DNA of 64,000 nucleotides, from assembly GCA_949358305.1 (NCBI GenBank), contig OX442318.1, forward strand, positions 13,622,517 to 13,686,516, in the 5' to 3' direction. A model generated the notes under the pieces. That model saw nothing but the letters and a program-made list of their open reading frames with translations, was not told the DNA's origin and searched no databases. The DNA is from Strigamia acuminata (Eukaryota > Arthropoda > Chilopoda > Geophilomorpha > Linotaeniidae). Positions 51,838 through 62,800 of this stretch are shown piece after piece (positions within the stretch are counted from its first letter, which is position 1; each line of letters starts with the position of its first letter). Made by a program: the position numbers and the translations under genes.

Positions 51838-52395
51838 AGGTTGGCATTACATTCTGGAATGGACTACGCCATCATGCCGCGTGGTGATGTTGCTACAATG
51901 GCGCGCGAAGGGGTCACATCTATGCGCAAATTGTTTGACTGGATTACAACTAGCAGAAGAGGGCTCTTGCTTCTCATAGATGAAGCTGATACAAACGTAA
52001 TTTATTAACAATTTCAATTTTTTAAGATGTTGTAACGTTTAATTAACCTTTATGCACGATAGGGATTAACAACGTTAAATGCATCCCTATACAAACTGGT
52101 GAACAATCGAAAAAGTAAGAAAAATTATTTAAAATTAGCACGTTTATATTTTATTCGTACTTTTTACATTTTTTTTTAGATTTATACGTGTATTGTACTA
52201 GCCAGAATAACAGGAAGAGAAATTGCAAAATGAGGAGTTACATGGCAGGTATTATGAGTATCAAATTCGTCTTTATGATAATAAATTCTAAATTTGAGTA
52301 AATATTATTTTCAGGCTGCTGTTTACGCCGCTGAAGATGAAATTCTGTCTCATCAAATGGCGATGGATCGTGACAGACTCCATGAAACAAAATAA
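51838..52395 (+). pseudogene. ATAD3: Captured fragment of host ATAD3 (mitochondrial AAA ATPase), 4 exon remnants
   Basis: Exon remnants 51838-51996, 52063-52114, 52180-52248 and 52315-52395 keep GT-AG introns. They read [32 protein letters not shown] and [13 protein letters not shown] (Walker B), then LTTLNASLYK, IVLA joined to RITGREIAK, and AAVYAAEDEILSHQMAMDR, all in ATAD3 order. The Walker A exon is absent, about 20 residues after DEAD and about 85 before ITGREIAK are deleted, and a TGA follows GREIAK, so no ATPase can be made. ATAD3 acts at mitochondrial inner-outer membrane contacts. The copy lies inside the MULE repeats on the strand opposite the transposase. A short open tail (FLAKKDGRLPEV...) up to 52558 may belong to it. 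Confidence 0.87.
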
Positions 52396-52559
52396 ACAAA
52401 GTAGAATGGATGAGTGACTTCTTGGCAAAGAAAGATGGACGTCTTCCCGAGGTCGCCGAATCAGGCAGTGCTACAACATCCGAGTCGAGTATATCTTCAA
52501 TAGGTGTGATGGCTGGCAATATTTATCAAATGACTGCTGCTTCTAAAGAATCGAGCTAA

Positions 52560-53267
52560 AAATTTTGTGTGTAAAATGCAAATTTGTAGTGTATACAGAT
52601 TTGTAGTGTATATATTTGGTAATATATTTTCTGCAATTAAAATGACGAGTGAAAAGAAATGAGGTGTGACTGAGTTATTGTCCATTTTCTAATAAATTTT
52701 TATTTTGTATATTATATAATATGTTCTTAGTCTACAAAAATAATTAAAATTAAAAATTAAAATTTACAAAAGCAATCTTACAAAATTACAAATTCCAAGG
52801 TAACAGGTTGGGTATTCTTTGTTTTCGATGTTTTTGTTTCAATTTGATAAGTTTTGACTAATTGATACATCAATTTAAGTGCCCTACCAAAAGCCCCAAA
52901 ATTCGAAATGCAGAACTGATTTGTTGAAAATATTTTAACGCTTAATGTGAAAAACTCCCCATGACATCCAGCAGTTTTAATCTCAGTGAAATTAATCAAC
53001 TATTTTGTAAGGTTTAAAAAAAACTACCAAACCAAGAACTACATAAAATTTATCTATACTTGCAACTGCAACAATTTTTTAAAATTTAACGTAAAAAGCT
53101 TAAAAAATTAAGCGTTTAAACGAAATCGATCTCAAACCTGAGCTCAGTGTGAATATGGCATTCTCTGATAAGTGATTTATTCCTAGCAATTAGTGTCTAT
53201 CTGTTTAATGGGAGATTTTTTTCAACATAGTGGTACAGTAATATACAAATTTTATTTTTTCCAGATC
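52560..53267. other. MULE right-hand non-coding segment
   Basis: AT-rich; no exon or repeat that I can support before the right inverted repeat. Confidence 0.4.
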
Positions 53268-53383
53268 AGCTTGTTCCGCCGTTCCGCCGTTTCCGCAGTA
53301 TCAGAGTGATCCCGGGTTTTCCGCAAACCCATCGGTTCCGCCGGTTCCGCCAGTTCCGCGGTTCCGCAAATTATCCTGTCCCC
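53268..53383 (-). repeat. Right terminal inverted repeat of the MULE
   Basis: Ends CCGCAAATTATCCTGTCCCC, the complement of the left terminus. Confidence 0.92.
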
Positions 53384-53390
53384 ATAAAAA

Positions 53391-54686
53391 GCGGTTGATG
53401 TGCAGAGTATACCGTTATCGAGTTTCAAATTTAAAAAAAGAGAAGAAAATGTGTCTAACATGTAATTTATAGAATAAAGCCTTGCTGATGGTGTATGAAA
53501 GTACAGATGGATATACTCTCGGCCTTCCGCTCTTACTGGGTGTTGGGGACGCGTTTGTTAATTTTTGTTTTGGTGTCTAAATTTGATGGTTTTTTTGTTG
53601 TTATTTTTGATATTTTATATATTGTCACGCGTGTAAGCCATACCATGAACTGGCTGGCTTCTGCACGCTATATTGGACTGTTTGGTAAAATAAAAACTCA
53701 ACAGATGATGTTCACCACTGTGATGTAATAAAATTAAGGTTAACAGAGAGAAAAGAAGTTAACCTGCTAACAAGAGCAGTTTGTTAAGTCAGTTCTCCTA
53801 CAGAGCTCTCAAACAAGCAGCTGCCATCCAGTGCATGCACTGGCATGAGCTATGTTTCTGCTATAACATAACTTCAGACATAATTCTTACTTCGGTTAAT
53901 TTAAGTTATATTATTTATACCAGCGTTTCCCAAACTGTAAGGCGCACCTCACTGGTGAGGCGTTTGCTGATTTTTGGTGGGGCGCAACGGCACAATTGTA
54001 ACAAATCTAACTTGTAGACATGACGCCCCACCCCCTAGAATAGTGCACTTGTCTTGTCGCCTAGAAGAGTCAATTCTATCTAGACAATCCATAACTGCCA
54101 ATTTTTAATCATTTGATTTAAAGACACTGCTCCCTTTCTCATCTTCATACTCATGTGTTAGTTGGATTTTTGGCAATGGTAAGACTTAAAACGAAATATT
54201 GCAACATGTTGCAATTGTCGAACTCTTTGCGTCTTAAAATAACACAAATTGAACCAGACTTTACTGCCATTATCAAAAATAACCATGAACAACCACACCC
54301 ATCACACACGCTTAAATAGGATAAGCTTTTTTTGCATAATTATGTAAAATTTTATGCAAAATTACATAAAAATTTCTCTTTTTCTTGTTAGTAGTTTATT
54401 TTTAAAAAATTTAATGCACCAGTGGAATAAGTAGGGCGCAGAAGATCGCCTTGCTTAAAGTCACAAGTAAAGTTAATACTATACAGATCTTCCATTTTAT
54501 TGATAGAGAATAGGAAAACGTGACCTGGTTTCCTTTTTTCAAACAAATATATTAATTCACGTTTTAGTTAAACCTGGTACTTCCTGTTGTGATCACGAAT
54601 TATTTTCTCCATGTAAACAAAACAATTTGATTTTTTCACCACTCGAAATATTCACCACTTGAAATATTCCGTGCATGTAAACATAA
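53391..54686. other. Intergenic with an hAT relic
   Basis: CCAGCGTTTCCCAAACTG near 53930 and TGATTTTTGGTGGGGCGCAA near 53968 match the hAT element at 13.4-13.8 kb in reverse, a relic end. No genes. Confidence 0.5.
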
Positions 54687-55108
54687 AGGGTGTCCCAAAA
54701 ATAACGCAGGATTTGAATTAGCCGCTATTTGTGCAGTAAATTGTTGGCAACCCTGAAACAACAACGATTGGACAGCTGAAAGTTTAGGGTTTTATCTGCC
54801 GAAATTGGATTATATTGATGTGGCCAATATGTGGTTTCAACGAGATGGTGCAAGAAAAAGGGGCCAATTCTGATCACCGAAACCGGTGATGTCACATGCA
54901 GTAATTGAATTGTTTCTATGGTTGTATGGCAATATGGCATGTGGCACCGTCTTGTTGAAACCACATATTGGCCACATCAATATAATCCAATTTCGGCAGA
55001 TAAAACTATAAACTTTCAGCTGTCAAATCGTTGTTGTTTCAGGGTTGCCAACAATTTACTGCACAAATGGCGGCTAATTCAAATCTTGCGTTATTTTTGG
55101 GACACCCT
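54687..55108. mobile_element. Long foldback element derived from a mariner transposon
   Basis: AGGGTGTCCCAAAAATAACG at the left and CGTTATTTTTGGGACACCCT at the right. Each arm of about 190 bp repeats the other in inverse orientation. Both arms carry a piece of transposase gene reading DVANMWFQ-DGA, the mariner/Tc1 FQQDGA region; an asymmetric loop lies near 54855-54930. Formed by inverted duplication of a mariner end. Confidence 0.85.
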
Positions 55109-57026
55109 ATAGTTTAAGATGTACAGACAACAAAGCTTGTATGATTTGTAGTTGGTTAAGTTATTGAATTAAATTATATTCGGATATCTGGTAAACAGAT
55201 TCTGACTTGTTTTTAATAAAGAATATAAGAAATAAAACATAAGTCCGAGTTATTTGAAATAGGCATTGTTACTGATGTGACGACACGTAACAATATTCTT
55301 AACATGAATTATCATTTGAATTATGGATTTATTATTTGAATCATCTTTATTAGTTGTAATTAGGTAGTATTTGTTGATTTATCTTGCATTCGTATAGTTT
55401 ATTCCGCTCTATTTGAGATATCATTTAATCATCTGTTTCCGGCTTTGGATGTTTTGAGTTTTGGCCCACTTAGTATATGTTGATGAAATGTTTGCCAAGT
55501 CTACAGATTAAATACTGTACCCTGATGCTTGGCTGCATTCACTCTTTACTATTGTGTAGCTAGAAAAGCTCAATATAGTGTAATATTATACACTTTGTTG
55601 TGGATACATTATCTTTATGAATTTATGTTGTATTCACCTGACTAAGAATTCTGTAAAGTCAGGTATGTTTCATTCTATTGTAACATAGGATAAATCTCCT
55701 ATGTATTTATAGTGTATTCAAGTGTGAGATTTCTTTTGTAGGTTTTGTATCAGGTTGTCAACACACTTATATGTGATGTCACCTGCTAATAAAACATGGC
55801 ACCCATGTTGGGTTGTTGGGTTGGCCAAAATGAAATTTTTGTTCCAGCTCACCATTATTTCGGTCCAAGAAAGCATTAGTATTGATATTTATGCTTGGTT
55901 TATTTATCCTGATCGTGAAAACGGTCAGGTTTGAGAAAACTAAATAATAACAATAATAATCTGCATTCTGTTTAAGAAAACTTGTAATTAGCTTCCATTG
56001 GATAAATTACCAGCGAAGCAAATGAAATTACGCTTAAATTTTTATCTTGCAATTTGTAATCTACGGTACTTACGATTAAGGTTTCCTCGCCACTTTCTCT
56101 GTTGCAAATGATCGAAGTTGAGGTTTTCTTAAATTATTAAGTTTTCTAGAAAATAAACGTTTATTTTTCATTTTTATCCTTTGTTTATCAATCTATTAAC
56201 ACTGGTACGCTCTGTCACTAAATTATAATCTACACACCTGCTTTTTCCAGTTTAATGACACTGTCTACACATTTGAGTGATGTGTAAACAAACTTTTACT
56301 TCCGCCGGTGTGTTTTTATCATAAATTGAGTCATTTTTATGCCTTTTTCAGTCGTTTGTTAAGCAAACTCAGCCAGCACAAACACACGGGTTTACTTCAG
56401 GCAATCATCGACGTTGTTATCGGGTTATTTTAGGAAAACAACGTATAAGTCTTTCATAGCACTCTAAAAGTAATTCTTGAAAATTTATCAATAAGTACGT
56501 CTAAGAAAATTAATTATTTTCCAATGACAACTAAGGCAATTAAAATTTTTAAATATAAAGTAATTCGAGGTTGCTCTAAGCCTAACAAAGTATGGCAGCT
56601 TACCTGCATCTGAGTGGTCTGTTTTGTTCAGCCATTACAGCGTTATTGGCTTATTGCAGTTATGGTGACTACCACCAGGAGCTGCTGTATAAATTGTAAT
56701 TATGGCGCTCAAAATCATGTTGAATTGATTCGGGAAAAATTTATAATTTAAAATACATTGCTAAGAGCTTGCCGTCCATAGGCTATTTCGCCCATGTGTC
56801 TTGTCGTGCATATGCATTGCTGCCCACATCCCGACTCGCGTGTGTGCCACGTCAACCACTGTTTTTATTCCACTAGCAATTGTTGTTTTTGATTGTTCTT
56901 GCAGTTTATGTTGTTGTTTTTCACTAGATTTCGTCGATTGTTGATCAACAGTTGTTTGTTTACCTGTTGCTCCAGTAACCATTGTTGGAAATTCAGAACT
57001 GCCCGACCAAGCTCGAAATCTCACGT
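55109..57026. other. Intergenic; possible first exon on the minus strand
   Basis: 56604-56635 (minus) is ATGGCTGAACAAAACAGACC followed by a consensus donor CAG-GTAAGC, looking like a 5' coding exon. A candidate next exon ends in a GTAAGT donor near 56085, but its phase leads to a stop. On the plus strand a 35-codon hydrophobic ORF (MAAYLHLSGLFCSAITALLA) overlaps it. Neither can be assigned. Confidence 0.3.
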
Positions 57027-57648
57027 TGTGATGTACACCCCGACCGAGCGATGACGGGTGTATCACGGGAACATTATTCTTTGGAATGTTCAAAACATTA
57101 GTTTCTCAAAACATTAACAAAAGTTTAATAATTAAGAAAGCAACAATATATACAATAAGTGTAAGATAAAAATAGCTTAAAAATAAAGCCTACTATTCTT
57201 CACACAATAGTTACTGTTCAGTTGTAGTGATGATTTGTAGTGATGATTTCTTCTGGATGATTTCCATTTCACAACATCCTTGGCACAATGCACTAACACG
57301 AAAACACTTAGGCCTAGGGCTCAGCACCCTGATGCCTGGCTCTCAGCAACTTCAGCATACAACTTCACCATACAACTTCAGCATACAACTACTATTCTGG
57401 ATGTCGCAGGCTTGTTTCTCTTTTTTAGAATGGTTATTGAAAACTAACAAGTTATTTTGTTCATATCCATTGTCCATTGTTCATGATTCAGCATGAATCA
57501 ATACCAGTGTCTCTTGACAATCAGTTCTAATATCACACCTTATAATATAATAATATAATAATAATATAATCTTAAAAACAACACATTGAACTTATATCAA
57601 TCAAAGGATATTAATTATTAAAGTAGATGCTTAGACTCCTGCATCACA
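57027..57648 (-). repeat. 3' LTR of the endogenous retrovirus
   Basis: Plus orientation starts TGTGATG and ends CATCACA, perfect 7-bp terminal inverted repeats. The polypurine tract AAGAAGGGAGG (minus strand) directly precedes its start. The lower boundary is supported by the relic at 7658, which begins with the same TGTGATGTACAC. Confidence 0.82.
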
Positions 57649-57757
57649 CCTCCCTTCTTAAAGAACAAATTATCCCAAAAATTTGCAAAGAATGCTCACA
57701 ATATATTTAGCAAAGCAAAAACAAAGCAGTTCTCAAAACCACACACATTAATTAACA

Positions 57758-59728
57758 TTAATCAAAACCGACAGGCAACTCTCTAGAGATTGCTGGCAAC
57801 TCTAAATGAGTTGTTCCTGGCACTGTGGTCAGAGGAACTGACTCCATCTCTTCAGTCTGACTTTCTACTGAGCTTGGTGACATAGTCACTGGTGTAAATC
57901 TGATTCTTGTGTCTGGGTAAAAACTAGGCCTCTGTCTCTTTGACTTTGATGACCTCCAACTCCAAATTCTTTTAGTACACCAATAAATTCCTATGATTAA
58001 ACAAATGATTGGTAATACCCAGCCTATGACTGTTGATATCCACGTGTGAGTACCATTAGTCATTGCTTCATTATCCAAAGACTTGGAAGCCTCTTGAATA
58101 TCCATTCTTATCTTTTCTAACGAAACATCCTGAAATTTTGATCTAACCTGATCCTTACTATTGTTTACTGTTTGTATTCCCTCCCATCTTTTCAATAAAA
58201 CTTCATCCTCAGCCTGTAAAATTTCTGCTAATGGGGGAATAAACATTTCTACCTTCTGATTGGCATTTTGCAGGCGTCCCTGAAAATGTCGCGGGAGTAA
58301 AATCTCCTTTCCTATCGCTGCGCATGCAGGCGGAACCACTAACATCCCTGTTTTTTGCGCTATGATGGTATTAAGGGTGTCAGTAGCCCTCCCACAAGCC
58401 AATGTAAATGTGATCGGTTCCTTAACACTATAAACCCATTTCCCTTGTTGTTCCAAACGATAGAATACTGTCACTGCTTGAGTAACTTTTCTAACACACA
58501 ATTGACCAACTTCTTCTATCTTTCCTCTAAACAATGCAAATTCACAAGACGGACTAGTGTCACGTCGAACCATAGTCTGTGGAGCACACAATTGAATAAA
58601 ATCCCCTTTACATTCCTGTAAATCCTGATTTGTTAATAGCATATAGCTTTGTTGATCCTTAGAAATAGCTAAATATGGAAATTGAACATCATAATACAAA
58701 GCTAAATTTGAATCATCTATTTTAACTGGTAAATTTAAAATATAAAAAAGCGTAAAAGTTAAATCATTAGAACTCAATGGAACACGAATAAACAATCTTA
58801 ATTTTCCTGGTAAAGCAGTAGGAATCACAACACACAATTGATAAAAACGATAAATTGTATCCTTTTGCAATGGTAAAACATAAGATAACCCTATTGGTAA
58901 CTTATTTCTAATTTGGCGAAGCATATTATACAAAATCCTAGGTGGTAAAAAATACAAACTCAAACTTCCTTTAGCAGTTTCCCCTAAAGCTTCTCTAAGA
59001 GCAGCAACTTCTACTCTTACACCCATTAATGCTAATTGTAAGCGTCTCAAAATTGCGTCGTAAGCATTATTAAGCTCAAAAATCTGTAAACCCTTTCTTA
59101 ACTCCCCAACAGCATCTTGTAGCTGCTTCATCTGTTGTTCTTGTTCTTGAAATCCTTGTACCAAATGATCCATCAATGTGGTCTGTTCATCCAAAATGTG
59201 TAACACTTGCTTTGATGTCTCCTTTAAGGCATCAACTCTCTTATTTAACTGAGTAATATCCTCGTCTTCCGCTACTCCAAATAGAAATTTCAAGGTTTTT
59301 CCTCCAATGTCAATGAGTCCTCTCTTGTTTCTATTGGTTTCACGGGCGACCGGCAACATTACACCACTCTGAATGTCTCTGATTTCATCTGTTACTAACT
59401 GAATGTTTTGTTTCATATCTTCAAACTCTAATTGCATAGGGGCAATGATAGCCTTCCAGTCTTCTGATCCCAAAGAGGTTTTCTCTACCTCTTTCTCTAA
59501 AGTATTTATCCCTCGAGTAATTTCTCGTATCAACCGTGAGTATGGTTCAACCATAACATCCATCACGATAGTCCATTGGCTTCCTGTCAGCAAAAATTCT
59601 CCTTGTTTAAGAAACACAATTCCTTTATCCAAGGCTTGGACATTTTCATCTGTAGGTGCCGTGTGGCTGGCAGTCATGATCATTAAGCAAACTGTAACCA
59701 CATGGACGGGTGATCTCATAATAGCCAT
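57758..59728 (-). CDS. env: Envelope (F-type) protein of the endogenous retrovirus
   Basis: 656 codons, intact frame. Visible features are a hydrophobic N-terminal signal sequence, a furin-type site RNKR at 133-136 followed by a glycine-rich putative fusion peptide, and a predicted coiled-coil region rich in heptads (about 155-215). A cysteine-bearing ectodomain follows, then one transmembrane segment at about 563-583 and a 73-residue cytoplasmic tail. This arrangement is that of the F-like envelope of insect errantiviruses and baculovirus F proteins. A splice acceptor 9 nt before the ATG suggests expression from a spliced mRNA. No stop or frameshift seen; whether it functions is unknown. Confidence 0.87.
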   Translation of the reverse strand: MAIMRSPVHVVTVCLMIMTASHTAPTDENVQALDKGIVFLKQGEFLLTGSQWTIVMDVMVEPYSRLIREITRGINTLEKEVEKTSLGSEDWKAIIAPMQLEFEDMKQNIQLVTDEIRDIQSGVMLPVARETNRNKRGLIDIGGKTLKFLFGVAEDEDITQLNKRVDALKETSKQVLHILDEQTTLMDHLVQGFQEQEQQMKQLQDAVGELRKGLQIFELNNAYDAILRRLQLALMGVRVEVAALREALGETAKGSLSLYFLPPRILYNMLRQIRNKLPIGLSYVLPLQKDTIYRFYQLCVVIPTALPGKLRLFIRVPLSSNDLTFTLFYILNLPVKIDDSNLALYYDVQFPYLAISKDQQSYMLLTNQDLQECKGDFIQLCAPQTMVRRDTSPSCEFALFRGKIEEVGQLCVRKVTQAVTVFYRLEQQGKWVYSVKEPITFTLACGRATDTLNTIIAQKTGMLVVPPACAAIGKEILLPRHFQGRLQNANQKVEMFIPPLAEILQAEDEVLLKRWEGIQTVNNSKDQVRSKFQDVSLEKIRMDIQEASKSLDNEAMTNGTHTWISTVIGWVLPIICLIIGIYWCTKRIWSWRSSKSKRQRPSFYPDTRIRFTPVTMSPSSVESQTEEMESVPLTTVPGTTHLELPAISRELPVGFD

Positions 59729-59736
59729 TATATCAA

Positions 59737-59752
59737 CCTAAAAATAAAATTT
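59737..59752 (-). promoter_or_regulatory. Splice acceptor for env mRNA
   Basis: Minus strand TTTTATTTTTAG then G, nine bases before the env ATG. In gypsy-type errantiviruses env is made from a spliced transcript, which this fits. Confidence 0.6.
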
Positions 59753-59870
59753 GACTGTTAAAATATTTCTAAACTAACTGATTCAATTCTAACTCTTAAA
59801 CCTTGTTAGAGTAATTTAAAAAAAATCATTAGTATGAAACATGAAGACTATTCCCCTCCCCTCTCTTCCT

Positions 59871-62800
59871 TTACTGTCTGTGTCTAGTATATGTCGGCAA
59901 AATCCAAGGCTGATCAGATACAGTGCCCTGACTACGAAGTCCTTCACGAGGTGTAACTGGTGCAGGTGCTGCAACAACAGCAGGTATGGGTATTACGGGT
60001 GGTGCAGGTGGAATCACATTGGCTACCAATGGAGCATTCTGATCCTCCTGTTCTGTGATGTCAAATTCTGGCAACACAGGTCCGCCTATATCCAACAAAC
60101 ACCAATCATCAACCTCAGGAACTTCTTCCAGCTCTACTTGTGGTTGCTCTTGACATACTCTTTGGGCTTGGTCAGAATTGTCTTCTGCCTGTGCCTCTCT
60201 ATTATCTACATCAACTAACTCTGGTGGAGACCAACCCCTAGCTTTCTTTAATTCATTTGCATGCAAATGCAACTTCTGTTTAGTAAAAATTCCTTGCAAT
60301 TCAAAATTAACAGGACTAGTCTGTTTTACTATTCTAAATGGGCCTCTCCATTGATATGCTAATTTATGAGACAATCCGGGTCGTTTCACATGAATCTTAG
60401 CATATACTCTGTCTCCAACCTCAAATGGAATTCCAACTGTAGCATGTTTATCATATTTCTTTTTGCGATCACCTGATGCTTCCATCAGAAACTTACTCGT
60501 CATTTCATGTGCATATTGCATTCGTGCCATCATCTCGGCTGCATAATTATCTCCAAGAGAATAATCTACCTTTCTTGGTGCCGTAATTCGATCCCATGGC
60601 ATGCTAGCATCATGAAGAAACAATAGAAAATGTGGCGTCTCCCCTGTTGATTCATGCACAGCAGTATTTACTGCAAATTGTGCAAATGGAATCCATTGTG
60701 GCCAATCTTTCTGATCATTCTCAACATAGTGTGTCAACATTTCTCCAATTGTTCTATTTACTCTTTCACAAACACCATTACTCATTGGATGATAAGGTGT
60801 CGTATAACATTTTTCAATGCGCATAAGTGCACAAACCTCTCTGAATAATTTGCTAACAAAATTACTACCACGATCAGTAATGAGTTGTTCAGGTGTCCCA
60901 TATCTTAATAAGATACGTGTCACAAAATGACTTGCCACCTCTTCTGCTGACTGATTGCGCATAGGAATAAATTCTACGTAGCGAGTAAAATGATCTACAA
61001 AAACTAGAATGTATTTCATTCCATCTTGTGACGTAACTAGTGGACCCTTTATGTCAATAGCCACACATTGAAATGGCCTAGACAGCTCTGGAAATTCTTG
61101 CATTGGGACCCTCATTGTTTTGTTAGGCATTTTCCTTCTTGCACACAAGTCACATTTGTCACAATAGTCCTTAATATCTTTGTTCATCGTTGGCCAATAG
61201 AAGCTTCTTTCTATTCTTTTTCTCGACTTCTTGGTTGCAAAATGACCAGCAGTCGGAGCATCATGATATGCTCTCAAAACAGATGTAATGAGACTGCTTG
61301 GTACTACAAGTCTTTCCCATGTCTCTTGTCTGGTAGTAGCATGTTTGATTTGATAAAGCAATCCATCTTGATCTAATTTAAATTCATCAAGTCTGTTTTT
61401 GTAAGTACCCTCGTACTCTTTCTCTGGTTTCTCTATTTTATCAATTAATTCACTCCATACCTCATCATCTCTCTGAGCTGTTTTAATTTGATCTCTGTCC
61501 CATATTGGAATACAATCATTAGTTAGCCTCACAACAACACGACTTAAAGCATCTGCATTGACATGAGTCTTTCCTGCTTTATGAACAATTTCAAAGTCAT
61601 ATTCTTGCAACAATAAACCCCATCTAGCTAATCTACTACTCGGATCTTTCACATTAGCTAGCCACTTCAGTGGACGATGATCAGTAATAATTTTGAATTT
61701 TTGTCCATATAAATAACATCTAAATTCCTTAATTGCGTACACTATGGCTAACAGTTCTTTTTCTGTTGTGCAATAATTTATTTCTGCTTGGTTCAATTGT
61801 CTACTGGCATAAGCAACTGGATGCTCTAATCCTTTGTCATCTTCTTGAGATAACACCGCCCCAATTGCATACTGAGATGCATCTGTAGACACAATAAATT
61901 GTTTCTCAAAGTTGGGATAAACCAATACTGGTGCAGTCACTAAGGCTTTCTTTAGTTCTTGAAATGCTTGTTCACATGCCTCAGTCCATACAAAATCTTC
62001 TTGTTTTGTAAGTTCATTCAAAGCTTTAGCTGTCTTAGCAAAATCTTTAACATGTCTACGGTAATAACCAGCTAAACCCACAAAGCCTTTTATTTCTTTA
62101 TTAGTACTAGGTCTAGGATAATTGACAACAGCATCAATCTTTTTTGGATTTGGTTTTACACCTTCAGCTGAAATTACATGACCTAAATACTGAACTTCAG
62201 GTTGCAAAAAATGACATTTACTTGGTTTTATTCTTAATCCTACCATTTGCAAGCGCTGAAAAATAGCCTCTAAAATTTGAAGATGGGCAGAAAGACTAGG
62301 ACTGGCAAGTAATAAATCATCCAAATAGATGTAACAATTATCCAGTCCTGCAAGCAACAAATCAGCCAATCTCTGCCAAGTAGCAGGTGCACATTTTAAT
62401 CCCATTGGCATTCTTTTCCACTCAAAATGACCAAATGAAACGCTAAAAGCAGTTTTCTCCTGATCACTTGGGTCCATGGGTAATTGCCAATAACCACTTA
62501 AAAAATCAAGCACCGTGAAATATACAGCTCCCCTTAACTGATCAAGCACCTCAGTTATTCTAGGCAGAGGATAAGGATCATTTCTAGTTACAGCATTTAG
62601 TTTTCTGAAATCAATACAAAATCTAGGACTACCATCTGGTTTCTGGACTAACAATGCTGGAGCTGACCAAGGGCTATTTGAATAAGTGATGAGATCTCTT
62701 TTTAACAGATCCTGAATGGATTCTTTCATAATTGCCTGCTGAGTATGTGGAATTCTATAAGGTCTCTGATAAATTGGTTTTGCATCTCCTGTACAAATTT

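Larger units (their letters stand above)
46175..53383 (-). mobile_element. Mutator-like transposon carrying a captured ATAD3 fragment
   Basis: 7.2 kb between inverted repeats of about 115 bp, flanked by ATAAAAA on both sides (46168-46174 and 53384-53390), a 7-bp direct repeat where MULEs usually make 8-10 bp. Inside: transposase gene (minus), a minisatellite and, on the plus strand, exons derived from ATAD3. Confidence 0.88.

Noticed and set aside
54725..55112. Two similar ORFs of 79 and 64 codons on opposite strands
   Set aside because: They are the two arms of the foldback element, not genes.
56761..57093. 110-codon ORF next to the retroviral LTR
   Set aside because: Its first 22 codons lie inside the LTR (57027 onward) and the rest resembles nothing known; no start or splice support outside the LTR.
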